Assembly (NCBI GenBank): GCA_035772405.1
Contig: JAYKKM010000011.1
Location: forward strand, 1,679,501-1,743,500
Source: Chrysogorgia sp. JL179-B06
Taxonomy: Eukaryota; Cnidaria; Anthozoa; Scleralcyonacea; Chrysogorgiidae
Reading direction: 5' to 3'
Length of the DNA stretch: 64,000 bases
Below the pieces are notes generated by a model. It did no database searches and had not been told where the DNA came from. It saw nothing but the letters and a program-made list of their open reading frames with translations. The translations under genes were made by a program, and so were the position numbers. This document shows positions 10,546 through 21,855 of the stretch, piece by piece (within the stretch, counting starts at the first letter, position 1; each line of letters begins with the position of its first letter).

Positions 10546-10742
10546 GCACGATGGCACAATAGCCAGTCCGAACCTGGGTTGCAGTCTGGTGTGAGCATGT
10601 TGGAACAATTATTATTTTCCTGTTCCTTGCATGGTGTTGTGTTTAATTTTATTACCCCTCTCAAGGGCACGAGTTAATCCTGCAAGCAGCAGGGTCTAGT
10701 TATTCTTAAAATGCACAGAATTCAGTTTAATTATTCGCTAAA

Positions 10743-11258
10743 AAACATTGGCATACCATCCAAAGATCAATATCGGAGGCACCTCATCGAGAAAGTCGAA
10801 AGCGTAGTGCATCGCGGTGGAAAGCACCTTTCATCCTGAATAAAAACGACACGAAAGAAAATTCAAAATTTGGCTTACCTTACCCACAACTGTGCGCCAC
10901 CTATCAATGAAATGAAACGATTTGAAGAAGATCTCCTTCACATGACATCTGTTGTTACTTTCAGCCAAGTGAATGATCCATTTTTAAACAAAATCCACGA
11001 AGACCAAAAGAAAGTTAATTCATCTCAAAGCGTTCTTGTATTCGCTGACAAGACGACAAACGTTTATGAGACCACTCCAGAAACTTATAACAAACTTCTA
11101 TTGGAAAATGGTACGAAAACGTATAAACTAAGCAATGACAACGTAACTATTGATATTAACGAGGAACTGAAAGACATAATAGTCATCTTTCAATCAGAAA
11201 TCGCATGGACATTATGGCTAAGCGAAACGCATTAATCACTCTAAAAGACAATACAATA
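10743..11258 (+). pseudogene. N-terminal RT-region fragment of a Penelope-like/GIY-YIG retroelement
   Basis: Frames in succession read LKNIGIPSKDQYRRHLIEKV (from about 10740), RWKAPF, then INEMKRFEEDLL (10870-11235) and VFADKTTNVYETTPETYNKL. After a one-base shift near 11195 comes RMDIMAKRNALITLKD. I recognise this order (ADKT-N-Y then ITLKDHK) from the region before the RT core of a retroelement family whose C-terminus carries GIY-YIG. The RT core is missing: the sequence is cut at about 11258 by a LINE tail. The family name is from memory. Confidence 0.5.
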
Positions 11259-11328
11259 CAATACAAAAGGTTTATTAGGTTCCCAAAAGGGATCTTCATA
11301 CCTAATTTACAATGTAGTAATAAGTTCT
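11253..11328 (-). mobile_element. LINE 3' tail, minus strand, with (ATTGT)n end
   Basis: On the minus strand this reads aagatcccttttgggaacctaataaa followed by ttttgtattgtattgtattg. That is the 3'-UTR hairpin and microsatellite tail typical of CR1/L2-type LINEs. Only the last ~75 bp remain, immediately beside the copia LTR. Confidence 0.55.
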
Positions 11329-11549
11329 TGTTGAGGGTGTCGCCATGACGGTGGTATAATCACACAAAAGAAATGATTTTTATATAGACTTTATTGGACA
11401 AGAACAAGAACGAGAAAACTACATTTAGCAATAGATCAAGTCAAGTGTTACAACGTGGTCAGATCACGTGATATGATCAGTATAACTACTGCATGTGATT
11501 GACATGTGATACTAATACTTACAATTGACTAATTGAGGTTTTATACTTA
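11329..11549 (-). repeat. copia 3' LTR (minus orientation)
   Basis: Matches the other LTR over its whole length. The inner border lacks the first three bases (TGT) found in the 5' LTR, so it starts TAAGTATAAAACC directly after the polypurine tract. The outer end on the plus strand is tgttgagggtg at 11329. Confidence 0.9.
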
Positions 11550-11558
11550 CCCCCTCTT
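11550..11558 (-). promoter_or_regulatory. copia polypurine tract
   Basis: Minus strand AAGAGGGGG, lying immediately before the 3' LTR, where plus-strand DNA synthesis is primed. Confidence 0.8.
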
Positions 11559-11594
11559 AAACAGAAAATGATTAAAGTTGTTTATTTTACAAAG

Positions 11595-14500
11595 TTATAT
11601 CCCTAAAAGTAATGGTACAAATGTTTTTAATTTTGGTCCTGTTACAGCTTTTGTGAGCACATCAGCTAAATTATCTTGTGTACTAATGTACTGTAAAAAT
11701 AGGAACTTACTTTGGATTTCAAATCTAATGAAATGATACCTAATATCAATGTGCTTGGATCTATTGTGGTGAACTGGGTTTTTCGATAAAGCTATTGCGC
11801 CTTGGTTGTCACAATTTAGTGTGACTGAATTAAACCTATCACTGCCTAAAAGACCTTTCAGGAACTGCGAAAGATATTTGTCCTCCTGCACTGCCGAGGA
11901 AAGGGACATATACTCAGCTTCGCAGGTTGACAGGGCTACAATAGGCTGTTTCCTACTGTTCCACGAAATTAAGGGTCCTTTCTCTGACAGCATGTAACCA
12001 TACCCAGTCTGCATCACAAAAACCTATCAAGTTGAGTGGCTTTTCACTCTTCCTAAATATGAGACCTTTGTGGATAGTACCTTTAAGGTACCTAAGGACA
12101 TGCTTAACCATAATCATGTTGGAAGTCGTTGGAGTAGCTAGGCATTGAGAGAGCTTTGTGACAACAAATGATAGATCAGGTCGTGTAGCTGTCATTACAT
12201 AGACTAAACTACCTACCATCTCTCTGTACAATCTATTGTCAACTGGTTCTTCACTTTTCGTATCAGCTTTGACCGATACCTTGCAAGGAGTTGATCTAGG
12301 TTTTGCATCCTGCATAGCAAACTTAAGTAACATTTTTTCAATGTACTTTGTTTTATTCATTTCAATGGAATCATCCTTACAGACAAAATCAATCCCAAGA
12401 AAGTATGACAATTTACCAAGATCCTTCATTTGAAATCTTTTACTAAGATTTGCTTTCACATTCACCAAATTTTCTTGGCAATTGGATGCAATTATTATAT
12501 CATCCACCCAAATAATCAAAATTGTCATAGAATCGTTAGATATCTTAGTATATACACAAGTATCCGATTGAGATTGAGTGAACCCATCACTAATGAGATA
12601 TGAATGGAGGACACCATTCCAATTCCGTCCACTCTGTTTAAGCCCATATAGTGATTTGTTGAGCTTGCATACTAGTTCATAACCATCTTTGTTGGATACA
12701 GCAAAACCTTCAGGCTGCTCGACAAATAGCTCACAGTCGATTGGAGCATTGAGGTAAGCTGTTTTGACATCCATTTGGTGTACAGTCAAATTATATTGCA
12801 CTGCCAGTTGCATCAAAGATCTAATGGAAGTCATTCGTGCTGTGGGGGAAAAAGTTTCATGGTAATCTTTTCCAGGGACTTGCGAGTATCCCTTCGCTAC
12901 AAATCTAGCTTTGTATTTGTCCTGTCCATCTGGACCAGGCTTTAGAGCATAAACCCATTTTCCACCTACAACTTTTCTATCACTTGGAGTAGTGGTTAAC
13001 TCAAACGTATTGTTCGATGTCAAAGCATCCATTTCTTCTTCCATGGCCTTTTGCCACTTATTGGAGTCAGGTGACATCATCGCCTCCTGATAACTAGAGG
13101 GTACACCTACTATCTTATAAGCATAATCAAGAGTAGAGTTTATTTGATCATCATCATCACCATTAATTGGTTCATTGTTTTCAACAGAATGACCATAATA
13201 TTGAGGTCTCTCACGCTTCCTCTCTGGGTACTTAGTTGCTGAGGGTGCCTTATCCTGACTTTCAGGTTCATCAGGTACCTCAGACTGATTTCCCACATTC
13301 TCATCCACTTGATGAGGTGTAACAATCATCTCATCATCATTGCATATGCTGGAGGTGTCAGTTGGTTTACCAACCTCAAATTTATCAGTGAATTTTACAC
13401 ACCGATATTTTCTTATCACATGTTTCTCAGGAAAATAAACCAAATAGGAAGGACTTCCTTTATCATAACCAACAAATATGCTCTTCTCAGACCTAGGATC
13501 AAGTTTCTTTTTATCCTGCACATAAGCATAACACACTGTTCCGAAGATATGCATGTTTGCTAGGTTAGGTTTGCTACCTGTAATTACCTCATAGGGTGTT
13601 TTGTTCAACCTGTGGTTGTAACAACGGTTTCGTATATATACACTAGACATGACTGCATATGGCCAGAGTTGTTTTGGCAAAGATGATTCAATGAGTACGC
13701 ATCTAGCCATCTCAAAAACAGATCGCCAACTTCTCTCAACAGTACCATTCTGATGAGGAGAGTGGGGCGCACTTGTTTCATGCCTTATACTATGTTGGAT
13801 TAAGATCTTTTCAAAGGAATCAGAAACAAATTCTGTGCCATTATCACTACGTAAACGCTTTACCTTACCATAGGGGGAAGAATCTGCCAGAAATTTCTCA
13901 AGACCTTTTACTGCATCGGACTTGTGCTTTATGAAATAGATCATTATGATACCTGAATAATCATCGATAAAAGAAAGGGCGTACTTAAAACCGTTCTTAG
14001 ACACAGGTGCTATAGGACCAGCCAGGTCACAGTGCACCAGATCAAAAACTTTTACAGCACGCTTATCAGGCTTCCTACTTACAGCCTGTGTCATTTTGCC
14101 TATTACACAGACTTCACAATCAAAAGATTTCTTATCTGTTATTCTCATCCCATTCACAACTTTTTCAAGAGAAATAACATCATTTAGATTGCAATGGTCT
14201 AAAATTTCATGCCAATACTTCAAAGGTTTACTTGTGCTCTCTTGTTTGGTCATGCTTGAGGAGAGGACACTATTCAAGTAATACAAATTACCACTCTTTC
14301 CTATGTGAAATTTTGTACCGTTTGGGGTCACTAGTTTGGCATCGCTCGGAGAAAAAGTTACAGATGAGCCTCTATCAGTAGCGGCTTGCACAGAAAAGAT
14401 ATCTTGTTTGAATGAAGGGACATATAGAGCATCCTTCAAGATCGCATCATGACTATTTCCTTCAACATCACAAAGCGTGACACAAGCGTCACCTCTTCTT

Positions 14501-14871
14501 AAAGCAATATTGTTTGACCTTCTACCGTCGGCTAACTCTATGTAATGTTTCTCTGGATTAAAATCAGTGTGCAACTTAGTAAACTTATCTAAATCGTGTA
14601 CGATATGGGTAGTGGCGCCGCAATCAACTAATAAACCATCTACTACAGTATTACTTGTATCTACGTTTACTTTAAAAAAAAAATCGTGTTCGTCATCTTC
14701 ATCATGCACATTATTACTATTATTAGTCTCTCTTACAGTTTTCGTCGAGTGCTGCTTCTTCTTACGGCAGTATTTCGTGTCGTGCGTGTGGCTTCGGCAG
14801 GTTTCGCACCATCTTTTCGTCTGGCATTCAGCTATTTTATGACCAGGTTTTCCACATCCGTAGCACACCAT
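11595..14871 (-). pseudogene. copia Pol polyprotein, nearly intact, one break before RNase H
   Basis: 972 codons from 14871 to 11953. In order: zinc knuckle CYGCGKPGHKIAEC (C3, C6, H11, C16); aspartic protease LLVDCGATTH (D83; the usual Ser/Thr after Asp is Cys); GAG-pre-integrase with HCNLNDV and CEVC; integrase core HCDLAG, SFIDDYSG, RLRSDNGTEF and HQNGTVERSWRS (D, D and E present); RT KARFVAKGYSQ, MDVKTAYLNA, YGLKQSGRNW and the catalytic WVDDIIIAS; then GFCDADW. A deletion near 12005 shifts the frame, and RNase H continues at 12017-11595 (SWNSRKQPIVALSTCEAEYM, HIDIRYHFI). One damaging break in an otherwise clean pol agrees with the young LTRs. The clade may be GalEa; not tested. Confidence 0.92.
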
Positions 14872-14966
14872 ACTTCCACTTTTGTTCTTTCTTCTGTCGT
14901 GTTCTATCGGCTGTTTTCATGACATTGTCCCCTTGTTCGGAGTTGATGGACATTTTCTGGGTCTCT

Positions 14967-15536
14967 TCAAAGCGATACTTTTAACTCACTGAAGGTCACT
15001 TGCTTGTCCTTCTGCGTAATCACCGTCGAGAATGGCCTGTACTCTGTCGTCGGCAATCCCTTTAGTATCATCGCGATCAGCAGGCTATCGCTGATGTTTT
15101 CGCCCGCAGATTTGAGCGATGTGGCGGCTGTCTCGGCTCGAAGCATGTAATCGGTAACTCTTTCATCGTCTCCCATTTTTAGTGTTGTTAGTTCCGTGTA
15201 AAGAGTTATTACTTGTGGTTTTCCTTTTGACTTGTGGTGTTCACGCAATATTCCTAGAGCTTTACGACCATCATCTTGGGCATCTCGTATGATAAGCGAA
15301 AGGCTTCGATCGTCTAGACACTGTGTCATTTCAGCAAAGGCGTCTGCATTCTTAGTTGCGTCAGTTGTTCTTGCTGCTTCGCTAGCATCATCGGCTAACG
15401 GCGTCAGAATTGTCTCGTGTAGCTTCTTCAATCGTAAATATCCTATGAATTTTATCTCCCGTAATTCATACTTTCGTTCGTCACCGTCGAATATCTGCCT
15501 TCTGCTGGGCCGATAACCTGTTGAGGGTGTCGCCAT
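14967..15536 (-). pseudogene. copia Gag (UBN2-type), separated from pol by frame breaks
   Basis: Starting at the ATG inside the LTR (15536) the protein reads MATPSTGYRPSRRQIFDGDE, then a helical copia-type Gag: FIGYLRLKKLHETI, ALGILREHHKSKGKPQV, TLKMGDDERVTDYMLRAE and LPTEYRPFSTVI. An in-frame alternative ATG lies 21 bases upstream at 15557. The frame stops at 14967, about 95 bases before the zinc knuckle, which sits in another frame at the start of the pol ORF. In copia the knuckle belongs to Gag, so either two indels or a programmed shift separates them. I favour decay, because the intervening frame closes with a TGA. Confidence 0.8.
15502..15518 (-). promoter_or_regulatory. Primer binding site for an initiator-tRNA-Met half molecule
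   Basis: Directly inside the 5' LTR the minus strand reads GGTTATCGGCCCAGCAG. This is complementary, with one mismatch, to the anticodon stem-loop region of initiator tRNA-Met (CTGGGCCCATAACC), not to a tRNA 3' end. Drosophila copia primes from such an internal tRNA cleavage product. These bases also encode residues 7-12 of Gag. Confidence 0.7.
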
Positions 15537-15741
15537 GACGGTGGTATAATCACACAAAATAAATGATTTTTATATAGACTTTATTGGACAAGAACAAGAA
15601 CGAGAAACTACATTTAGCAATAGATAAAGTCAAGTGTTACAACGTGGTCAGATCACGTGATATGATCAGTATAACTACTGCACGTGATTGACATGTGATA
15701 CTAATACTTACAATTGACTAATTGAGGTTTTATACTTAACA
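15519..15741 (-). repeat. copia 5' LTR (minus orientation)
   Basis: On the minus strand it starts TGTTAAGTATAAAACC and ends CACCCTCAACA, the TG...CA form. The start codon of gag lies inside it (ATG at 15536), six codons before the LTR end. Differences from the 3' LTR: one T/G, one extra A, one A/C and one C/T. Confidence 0.9.
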
Positions 15742-15749
15742 AGCGTTGA

Positions 15750-18700
15750 ACAAAATCGTGGAGATCTATCAAGTGAATTTATCATCATTGGTGATGGATG
15801 GATTTGAGATTAGTGTGGAATGCATCAATGCAGAAAAAGATGTGTTAACCTTCCAAACCCCAAAATCAGTGAATTAAAGAAGAATCACCCGCGACTTCGA
15901 CGACTGGCCTTTTGTGAAGAGAAGACAACGAGTGATGTTATGCCTGTCTACATCATGCTAGGTGTTGGAGACTACCAATGAATTAGAACCAGTGAACATC
16001 CAATATTGGGACACAATCCAGACAGGGACCAGGGGCGGAATTCACGATGTTGGGATGGACCGTATTTGGTGGAACACCAGACAGCGACAAGCCTGAGAAG
16101 CAGTTGTTGCTGCAAACTGGGCAGGAAGAGTTCGAGAAATTATGCAGTCTGGATGTCCTTGGAGTAGCTGATCCGGTGGACGAGCAAACATTTGAACACC
16201 AAGTTTTCAAAGATCAATTGGTCCGAAACAGCGAGGGGTGCTACGAGACAAGATTGCCTTGGAAGCTGAATCACGTATCCTTGACAGAAAACAAGCAGTT
16301 GGTCAATGCTAGACTCCAAAGCGTTACCAGAAGACTGGAGCGACTAGGAAAGCTCAAGGATTACGATGACATCATGCAGGAGCAGCTAAAAGAAGGCGTG
16401 ATTGAACCCATCCCAAAGAGTCCAACGGGGGAGGTGGTCCACTATGTACCCCACCAGCCAGTGATCAGAGAGAAAGCACAGCCAACGAAGCTGCGCAACG
16501 TCTATGACTGTTCATCCAAACCCGACAGCAAAACGCCATCGTTGAACGACAGCTTAGAAACGGGACCTTCTTTGCAACCAATGCTCTTTGATATACTGCT
16601 TCGCAACCGATTTCGCAGATTCTGCATCACTGGGGACGTAAAGAAGGCATTCCTCCAAATCAGAGTACAGGAGAGTGACCGTGACGCCCAAAGGATTTTG
16701 TGGTATGACAACTTAAGAGATCGTAGAATAACCAACTACCGATTCACACGCGTCATCTTTGGAGCAACATCAAGCCCATACATCCTGGGAGCAACGCTGG
16801 AAAAACATTTGGAAACATACGAAGATACGATGGATGCAACAGTTCAGATGCTGAAAGAGGATACCTATGTCGACGATATCCAAGGTGGAGGTGATTCGAA
16901 AGAAGACGTGATCCGATTCAAAACCGAAGCCACAAAGATCATGGGTGAAGCTGGGTTCGAATTACATAAGTGGCACAGCAATGTACCGGAGGTGAACGAC
17001 AACACCAACGTGGCGGAGCAGACATATGCGAAAGATCTGGTGGGTAACGAAACGTCAAACGAAACAAAGATACTGGGATTATCATGGGACAAGTCGGAGG
17101 ACATGATGACAGTGTCCTTGGAGCCTTGCACAAAAGTCATGGAACCCATAACTAAACGAAAGATCATCGCTGCCATCAATGGTGTCTACGATGTCTTGGG
17201 ATGGACTTCGCCAGTGCTGACAACCGCAAAACTAATCTTCGGAGAGATTTGCTTGCTGAAAAAACACTGGGACGAAAGTCTACCACCGGAGATTCAACGA
17301 AAGTGGGTCAAGAGCATTCGACAGAAAAGCTTTGTCGCAGTTCCTCGATGTGTGGCTCTACACCAGGGAAGTCATTTTGAGATGCATGGTTTTTCGGACG
17401 CGAGCAAGGTTGCAGTGTGTGCAGCAATTTACGTCGTGGAGTACTTGGATGCTCTACCTGTTAACCAAACTATGGTAGTGTCAAAGGCAAGAGTTGCTCC
17501 GAAAAATCAAAGCATACCTCGTTTGGAGTTAATCGGCGCACTTACACTGGCCAAGTTACAAAGCAACACGAGAAAGGGGCTTAAATCCGTTCCAATTCGA
17601 GGATTCCGCAACTGGGTAGACAATAACTGGGTGACGGTACTATTTTGGTTGGCAAACAGAGGAACATGGTCAGTGTTCGTTCGAAATCGTGTGGAGAAGA
17701 TAAAGCAACTTGGAGAAGTAGATTGGCATTACGTTCCGACTGCGGACAACCCAAGGGATTTGGGGACGAGAGGTGCTTCGCCATCTAAACTCGGAGAGTT
17801 GTGGTTCAAGGGACCAGCCTGGTTATCATACCCAGACAATTGGCCAAGGCAACCAGAAGTGTATCAAACTGCAGAAACCCAAAAAGAAACAATAGTCAAC
17901 AAGACTGTAGTGATGAAAAACGTTGACCAAGACGAAAGTGTAATCAACCAGATGCTGAGCAAATACACTTATCATAGGCTTCTGAGGGTAACGGCGTTCA
18001 TCTTAAGATTTGTCAAGAATGCAAAGGGAGGGAGTCTTGGTGGACCTCTGATCACACAAGAAATCACAAACGCGGAGCACGTTTGGATACGAATCATTCA
18101 AGACCGTCTACCATTAGCGGATCTCGACGTCACATTAAGAAAAGATGAGAAAGGATTGTGGAGAGTAGATGGACGAGTCCAAGGATATCACCCCATCTTC
18201 ATACCCAGAAATGGCCAATTTGAACATTTGCTAGTGCAAAACTTTCAAGAAGAAACTGGACATGGTGGAGTATCTTTGACCATCGCAAAGACGAGAGAGA
18301 AATTTTGGATACCTCAAATACGAACGGTGGTAAAGCGTACCATTAATCTCTGCATCGTGTGCAAGAAAGTCCGCGCGAAAAGGTTGAAGGCACCAACAAC
18401 TGCACCCTTGCCAGCGTTCAGAACGGTAATGACAGAACCGTTCGCTGTAACCGGAGTGGATTTTGCAGGCCCGTTGCTATACCGAGCGAAGAAGAATGAT
18501 AGGCAAAAAGCGTACGTGGCTCTGTATACTTGTGCAACCACCCGAGCAGTGCACCTAAAATTGAGCAAGAGTATGAGCGCTGACGAGTTCCAGAAAGGTT
18601 TGAAAGAGTTTGTGGCCAGACGAGGAACACCAGACCAAATGGTTAGCGATAATGCGTTGACATTCAAGGCTACCAAGCAATGGCTCGATAATCTGGTACA

Positions 18701-19511
18701 AGATTCTGACTTATTCAACTACCTGACTACACAGCGCATCGATTGGAAATTTAACCTGTCATGAGCCCCTTGGTGGGGTGGTTTTTACGAAAGAATGGTG
18801 GGGATAATGAAATCAAGTTTATCGAAAGTGATCGGTCATGCCTTGCTCAGCTACGAAGAGCTTGAAGACGTTTTACTAGATGTCGAATGCCGCCTGATGA
18901 ATAACCGACCTCTTTGCTACCAAGGAGAGGACTTTGAAAAACCAGTTATCACACCGAATATCCTACTCCATGGTAAACCGACCGTCTTCTTAGAGGAGAA
19001 TCTCGAAGCGTTAGATGAGAAGAGTCTATTAACAAAACGAATGAAATACTTAAAGTCATGCCGAGAGCAGCTGAAGAAACGTTGGAAAACAGAGTATATC
19101 CATGCACTTGAGGAGAGACACAAGGTGGTCAATAAGGAAGATCGTTTACCTTCAAAGGGTTCGGTAGTGTTGTTTACCGATAACAACAAAATAAAATCAA
19201 ATTGGCGCATAGGAAGAATCGTGGACCAAATAAAGGGGCGTGACGGAGTTCTACGGGGGTACAAAATGAAGACAGGGAATGGGTACCTCATCGAGAGGCC
19301 GCTACAGCTCGTGTGTGACCTGGAAATTAACGAATCTACAGACGCAGCCTCCAACAGAGGTGATTCAACCAAGGAACTAGAAAGTGATTGTGATACAAAA
19401 CGGATGGCAGTACCGGATGACGAAACTAGTGAACCAAAAAGAAGACCTCGAAAAGCGAAATTGGCTGCTATAGACAAAATAGTTGGTATAACATTGGAAG
19501 AGGAAGATTAA
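15750..19511 (+). pseudogene. BEL/Pao Pol (RT-RNase H-integrase), broken by TGA codons and a frameshift
   Basis: 15750-16040 encodes the end of the A17-type protease/linker (LPNPKISELKKNHPRLRRLA in parts), with a TGA at 15979 and a frameshift near 16030. The main frame 16047-18764 has KLRNVYDCSS, GDVKKAFLQI, the catalytic YVDD at 16866-16877, LGLSWD, VYDVLGWTSP, RNase H (GFSDASKVAVCAAIY, PRLELIGALTLAKL) and the integrase zinc region and core (HGGVSLTIAKTREKFW, VDFAGPLLY, VSDNALTF). A TGA at 18762-18764 stops it ten codons before the same frame continues at 18795-19511 (integrase end, LMNNRP, GRIVDQIKGRDG). Both stops could have come from CGA by C-to-T change. Confidence 0.92.
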
Positions 19512-19559
19512 AACAAAACATACAATGTGCAGTACTGTATTAAAGCTGCTAAAACACTT

Positions 19560-19571
19560 TAAAAGGGGGAG
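19560..19571 (+). promoter_or_regulatory. BEL polypurine tract
   Basis: taaaagggggag-type purine run immediately before the presumed 3' LTR and after the pol stop at 19511. Confidence 0.6.
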
Positions 19572-19768
19572 TGTGTAAGAAATGCTTAAAATAACATTGA
19601 CACGCGTGGGAAATGAAGCGAGGAGACTGGGGGAGAGTGTTGTTGAGAGTCTTCGACTTGTGTAGTGAGATAAATGATTCATGTTTCTTGTTCAAAATAA
19701 AAGGCTTTAAAAACAGTGAATATTTAGTGTTACAGGAAACAACGTGGCGGTACGTTACGTTTCCCACA
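19572..19768 (+). repeat. BEL 3' LTR (single copy)
   Basis: Begins tgtgtaagaaatgc right after the purine tract and ends tttcccaca, giving TG...CA ends and a length of about 197 bp. An aataaa polyadenylation signal lies near 19697. No second LTR is present, so the borders rest on the tract and terminal dinucleotides only. Confidence 0.55.
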
Positions 19769-21084
19769 ATAGCCTTGCGCATTGGGTTCGGTAACTTACT
19801 GTGTATTTTTATCTAGTCAGAGTAAGTAATAAACGCTGGATGTCTGGTTTGACTGGACCAGGTTGGATATATTAGTCTATATATAAATCTAGGTCTGGTC
19901 GACTAAAGGTCAGTTCAATTCTGACCATAGAAATATAGCTTACAATAGCATGTTTTGGTAAACAATATACAGGCGATATGCACTTCAAAGGTTCTTAACG
20001 TGGGTTTTCATTCACTTCTTTTTGTCGACTGAGGGACCTTAATTGCGATCTGTTGCACAAGCGTATTGTTGCAGACTTTTTACTATACATATATTCAAAT
20101 GTTATCACTTCGCCCACTGACATAGAATCGGGGTTTACTATAACACAGGCGTAATATAAATAAGCTCCGAATTCTCCTGAAAAAAACGAAAATCAAAATA
20201 GAAGGCCTAGTGGCTGACCCTGGCGAGGATGAGCATGAAATCTTGTTGGTCAGCAGTCAGGAGGGTTTAGGAACTGATACTTAAGGGGGGTTAGGGTTGG
20301 ATCTAATTTGTTTTGGGGTTAGCTGTTATTTCATGATTGAGTGACAAAATTCTAAGTGCAGTGCCGATGTAGTATCCTTGTTATTTTATAAATTAGATTA
20401 TTTATATATACAGACAGGTAGTTAAAGTCTTTAAAGTAATCGTGACCTTTTCGAACTTGACGTCTTCGTTCATTCATGACATCCATTATGTGTTTTTTAA
20501 TACCAGCTTTGGAGAAGCCGATGTGGGCATATGTACAGTTCTCCTCCAACTTCAGCAGAATTTTTGAAATTTGGAATATTGTTTCCGCTCTGTTTTTTCC
20601 CTGTTTTTCAGAAGAGTAATAATATCAATTAAGTGAATGTCATAACTCCAGATAAATGGACATTACAACGCTATTAATTTTTATTCAAATATTATTCTGG
20701 CCTTGGTCATCAATTGAGGAACGGTTGAGCACAACCAAGATTTCCAAGAGCTACAATCAGTGACAAAACTGTTGGGACAATAACAACTGCAACCATATTT
20801 TAATCCCCACTCCCTATTCCAGAATTGCCACGCTTTAACTATTCTCCGACCTTAGTAACACAACATTGAAATGAGAGCAGGGCCCAAATACGTAATATTT
20901 AAGGTGTCCCACTGTCCCATCTAATTTTGTCTTGATTGTAGTTAATTCAAGGTCCGCCACACAACACACAACATTAATTGTAAACTAGAAATACGTATAC
21001 GCAACAACCCCTCACCGCTTACTGTTTGAAACTTTTATAGCGTAGTTGCTTACAGTACTTATTTTCGTTCTTTCACTTGAATAC
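19769..21084. other. No gene recognised
   Basis: AT-rich sequence with scattered short frames, none with a recognisable motif. A tandem ggtctg/gactgg pattern at about 19838-19920 is the only structure noticed. Confidence 0.4.
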
Positions 21085-21215
21085 CAGTACATCGAGATGA
21101 CGTCAGTATCCATGTTTGTCCGTTTTTACCCCTATTTCTTGCAATAATTTTGAGTCAAAATTGGTTTGTTTATCTGCATTTTGAGCTATTAATAGCAGCC
21201 AGACGCTATGCTATT
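21085..21215. repeat. Dispersed repeat, copy 1 (copy 2 at 43885-44035)
   Basis: Shares cgagatgacgtcag, atgtttgtccg, ttttaccc, gagtcaaa, ttggtttgttt and ttattaatagcagccagac with 43885-44035. Copy 2 has about 20 extra bases in the middle. The family contains the palindrome tgacgtca. Confidence 0.7.
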
Positions 21216-21529
21216 AGGTAATAGCTCCATTCATTTGCCAAACTGAATAGATTTTCAGTGGACAATTTATCAATATATCTTGTTGTATAATTTTTGGGTG
21301 CGGTAACAGAATAGTGGGGAAGTCCACTGCTGTTTTTACCATCAATCATTAAGAAAAAAATTATGTACTTGTTTTACACTATTGATAATTCCACATGAAA
21401 TAATCAACTCAGTAGTTATTATAAACTGTTGAAAAAGTAAAAAGTAAAATGTCTAGGGGTCTATTCAAATTTGGTTTACTAAGACGTATTGGGGAATTCT
21501 ACCCCGATTGTTGGTGTGGATGAATATAT

Positions 21530-21825
21530 AAAGTAAGTTGATAATTATACCCACATTAGACTGCTGCGATGTGGTGGAATATAATATTGATGTTCTTGGC
21601 AGGACTCAACACAGGGCAGGAAAACTGATCTTTTCTAAGTGGGGACTTGCAACTGATCGATTAATTTGCTGGATTTATACAACTTTTGAGTTAAAATTAG
21701 TTTTTGTAACATTGTACGTACATATACAAATATGTATTTATGTACTTGTAATTTCTGTAATTTGTTAGAAACACACCCATTGATACCAGTGTTAGCATTG
21801 AAGGGGCTACCATAAATATTATTGT
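21530..21825 (+). pseudogene. LINE RT tail fragment, same family as 160-745
   Basis: Reads LIIIPTLDCCDVVEYNI and QHRAGKLIF, the degenerate thumb motif seen at 190-300, with most of the following segment deleted. The 3' end carries gaaggggctaccataaata, matching gaaggggctatcctgaataaa at 658. An (aat)n microsatellite follows at 21826-21855. Confidence 0.6.
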
Positions 21826-21855
21826 ATTATTATTAATAATAATAATAATAATAAA
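21826..21855. repeat. (AAT)n microsatellite
   Basis: Eight or so aat/att units directly after the LINE 3' end; probably derived from its tail. Confidence 0.8.

Larger units (their letters stand above)
11329..15741 (-). mobile_element. Ty1/copia retrotransposon, near-complete
   Basis: Two direct LTRs (11329-11549 and 15519-15741) flank gag and pol on the minus strand. Order on the minus strand: 5' LTR, primer site, gag, pol (protease, integrase, RT, RNase H), polypurine tract, 3' LTR, the copia order with integrase before RT. The LTRs differ at about four positions plus the terminal bases, about 98% identity, so insertion is recent. The flanks (gttct left, agcgt right) do not match as a 5-bp duplication, suggesting rearrangement or loss at one side. 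It abuts a 5'-truncated BEL element at 15742. Confidence 0.92.
15742..19768 (+). mobile_element. BEL/Pao retrotransposon, 5' part missing
   Basis: Only the end of the protease region, RT, RNase H, integrase and 3' LTR are present. The left border is exactly the edge of the copia LTR, and no BEL gag or 5' LTR occurs on the far side of copia. The 5' half has therefore been lost rather than merely interrupted. Confidence 0.85.

Noticed and set aside
10267..10608. 113-codon minus-strand ORF with repeated YCSNTAV
   Set aside because: It is the 21-bp minisatellite read in an open frame; the period divisible by three keeps several frames open on both strands.
10300..10677. 125-codon plus-strand ORF with repeated TIDSRVR
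   Set aside because: Same minisatellite in another frame, with no domain beyond the repeat.
11324..11328. 5-bp target duplication of the copia element
   Set aside because: Left flank gttct does not match right flank agcgt.
14872..14966. Programmed frameshift between copia gag and pol
   Set aside because: The pol frame is closed by a TGA upstream of the knuckle and the overlap needed for a slip is absent; two indels explain it better.
18765..18794. Programmed stop readthrough in BEL integrase
   Set aside because: No recognisable readthrough context, and a second TGA and a frameshift upstream show ordinary decay.
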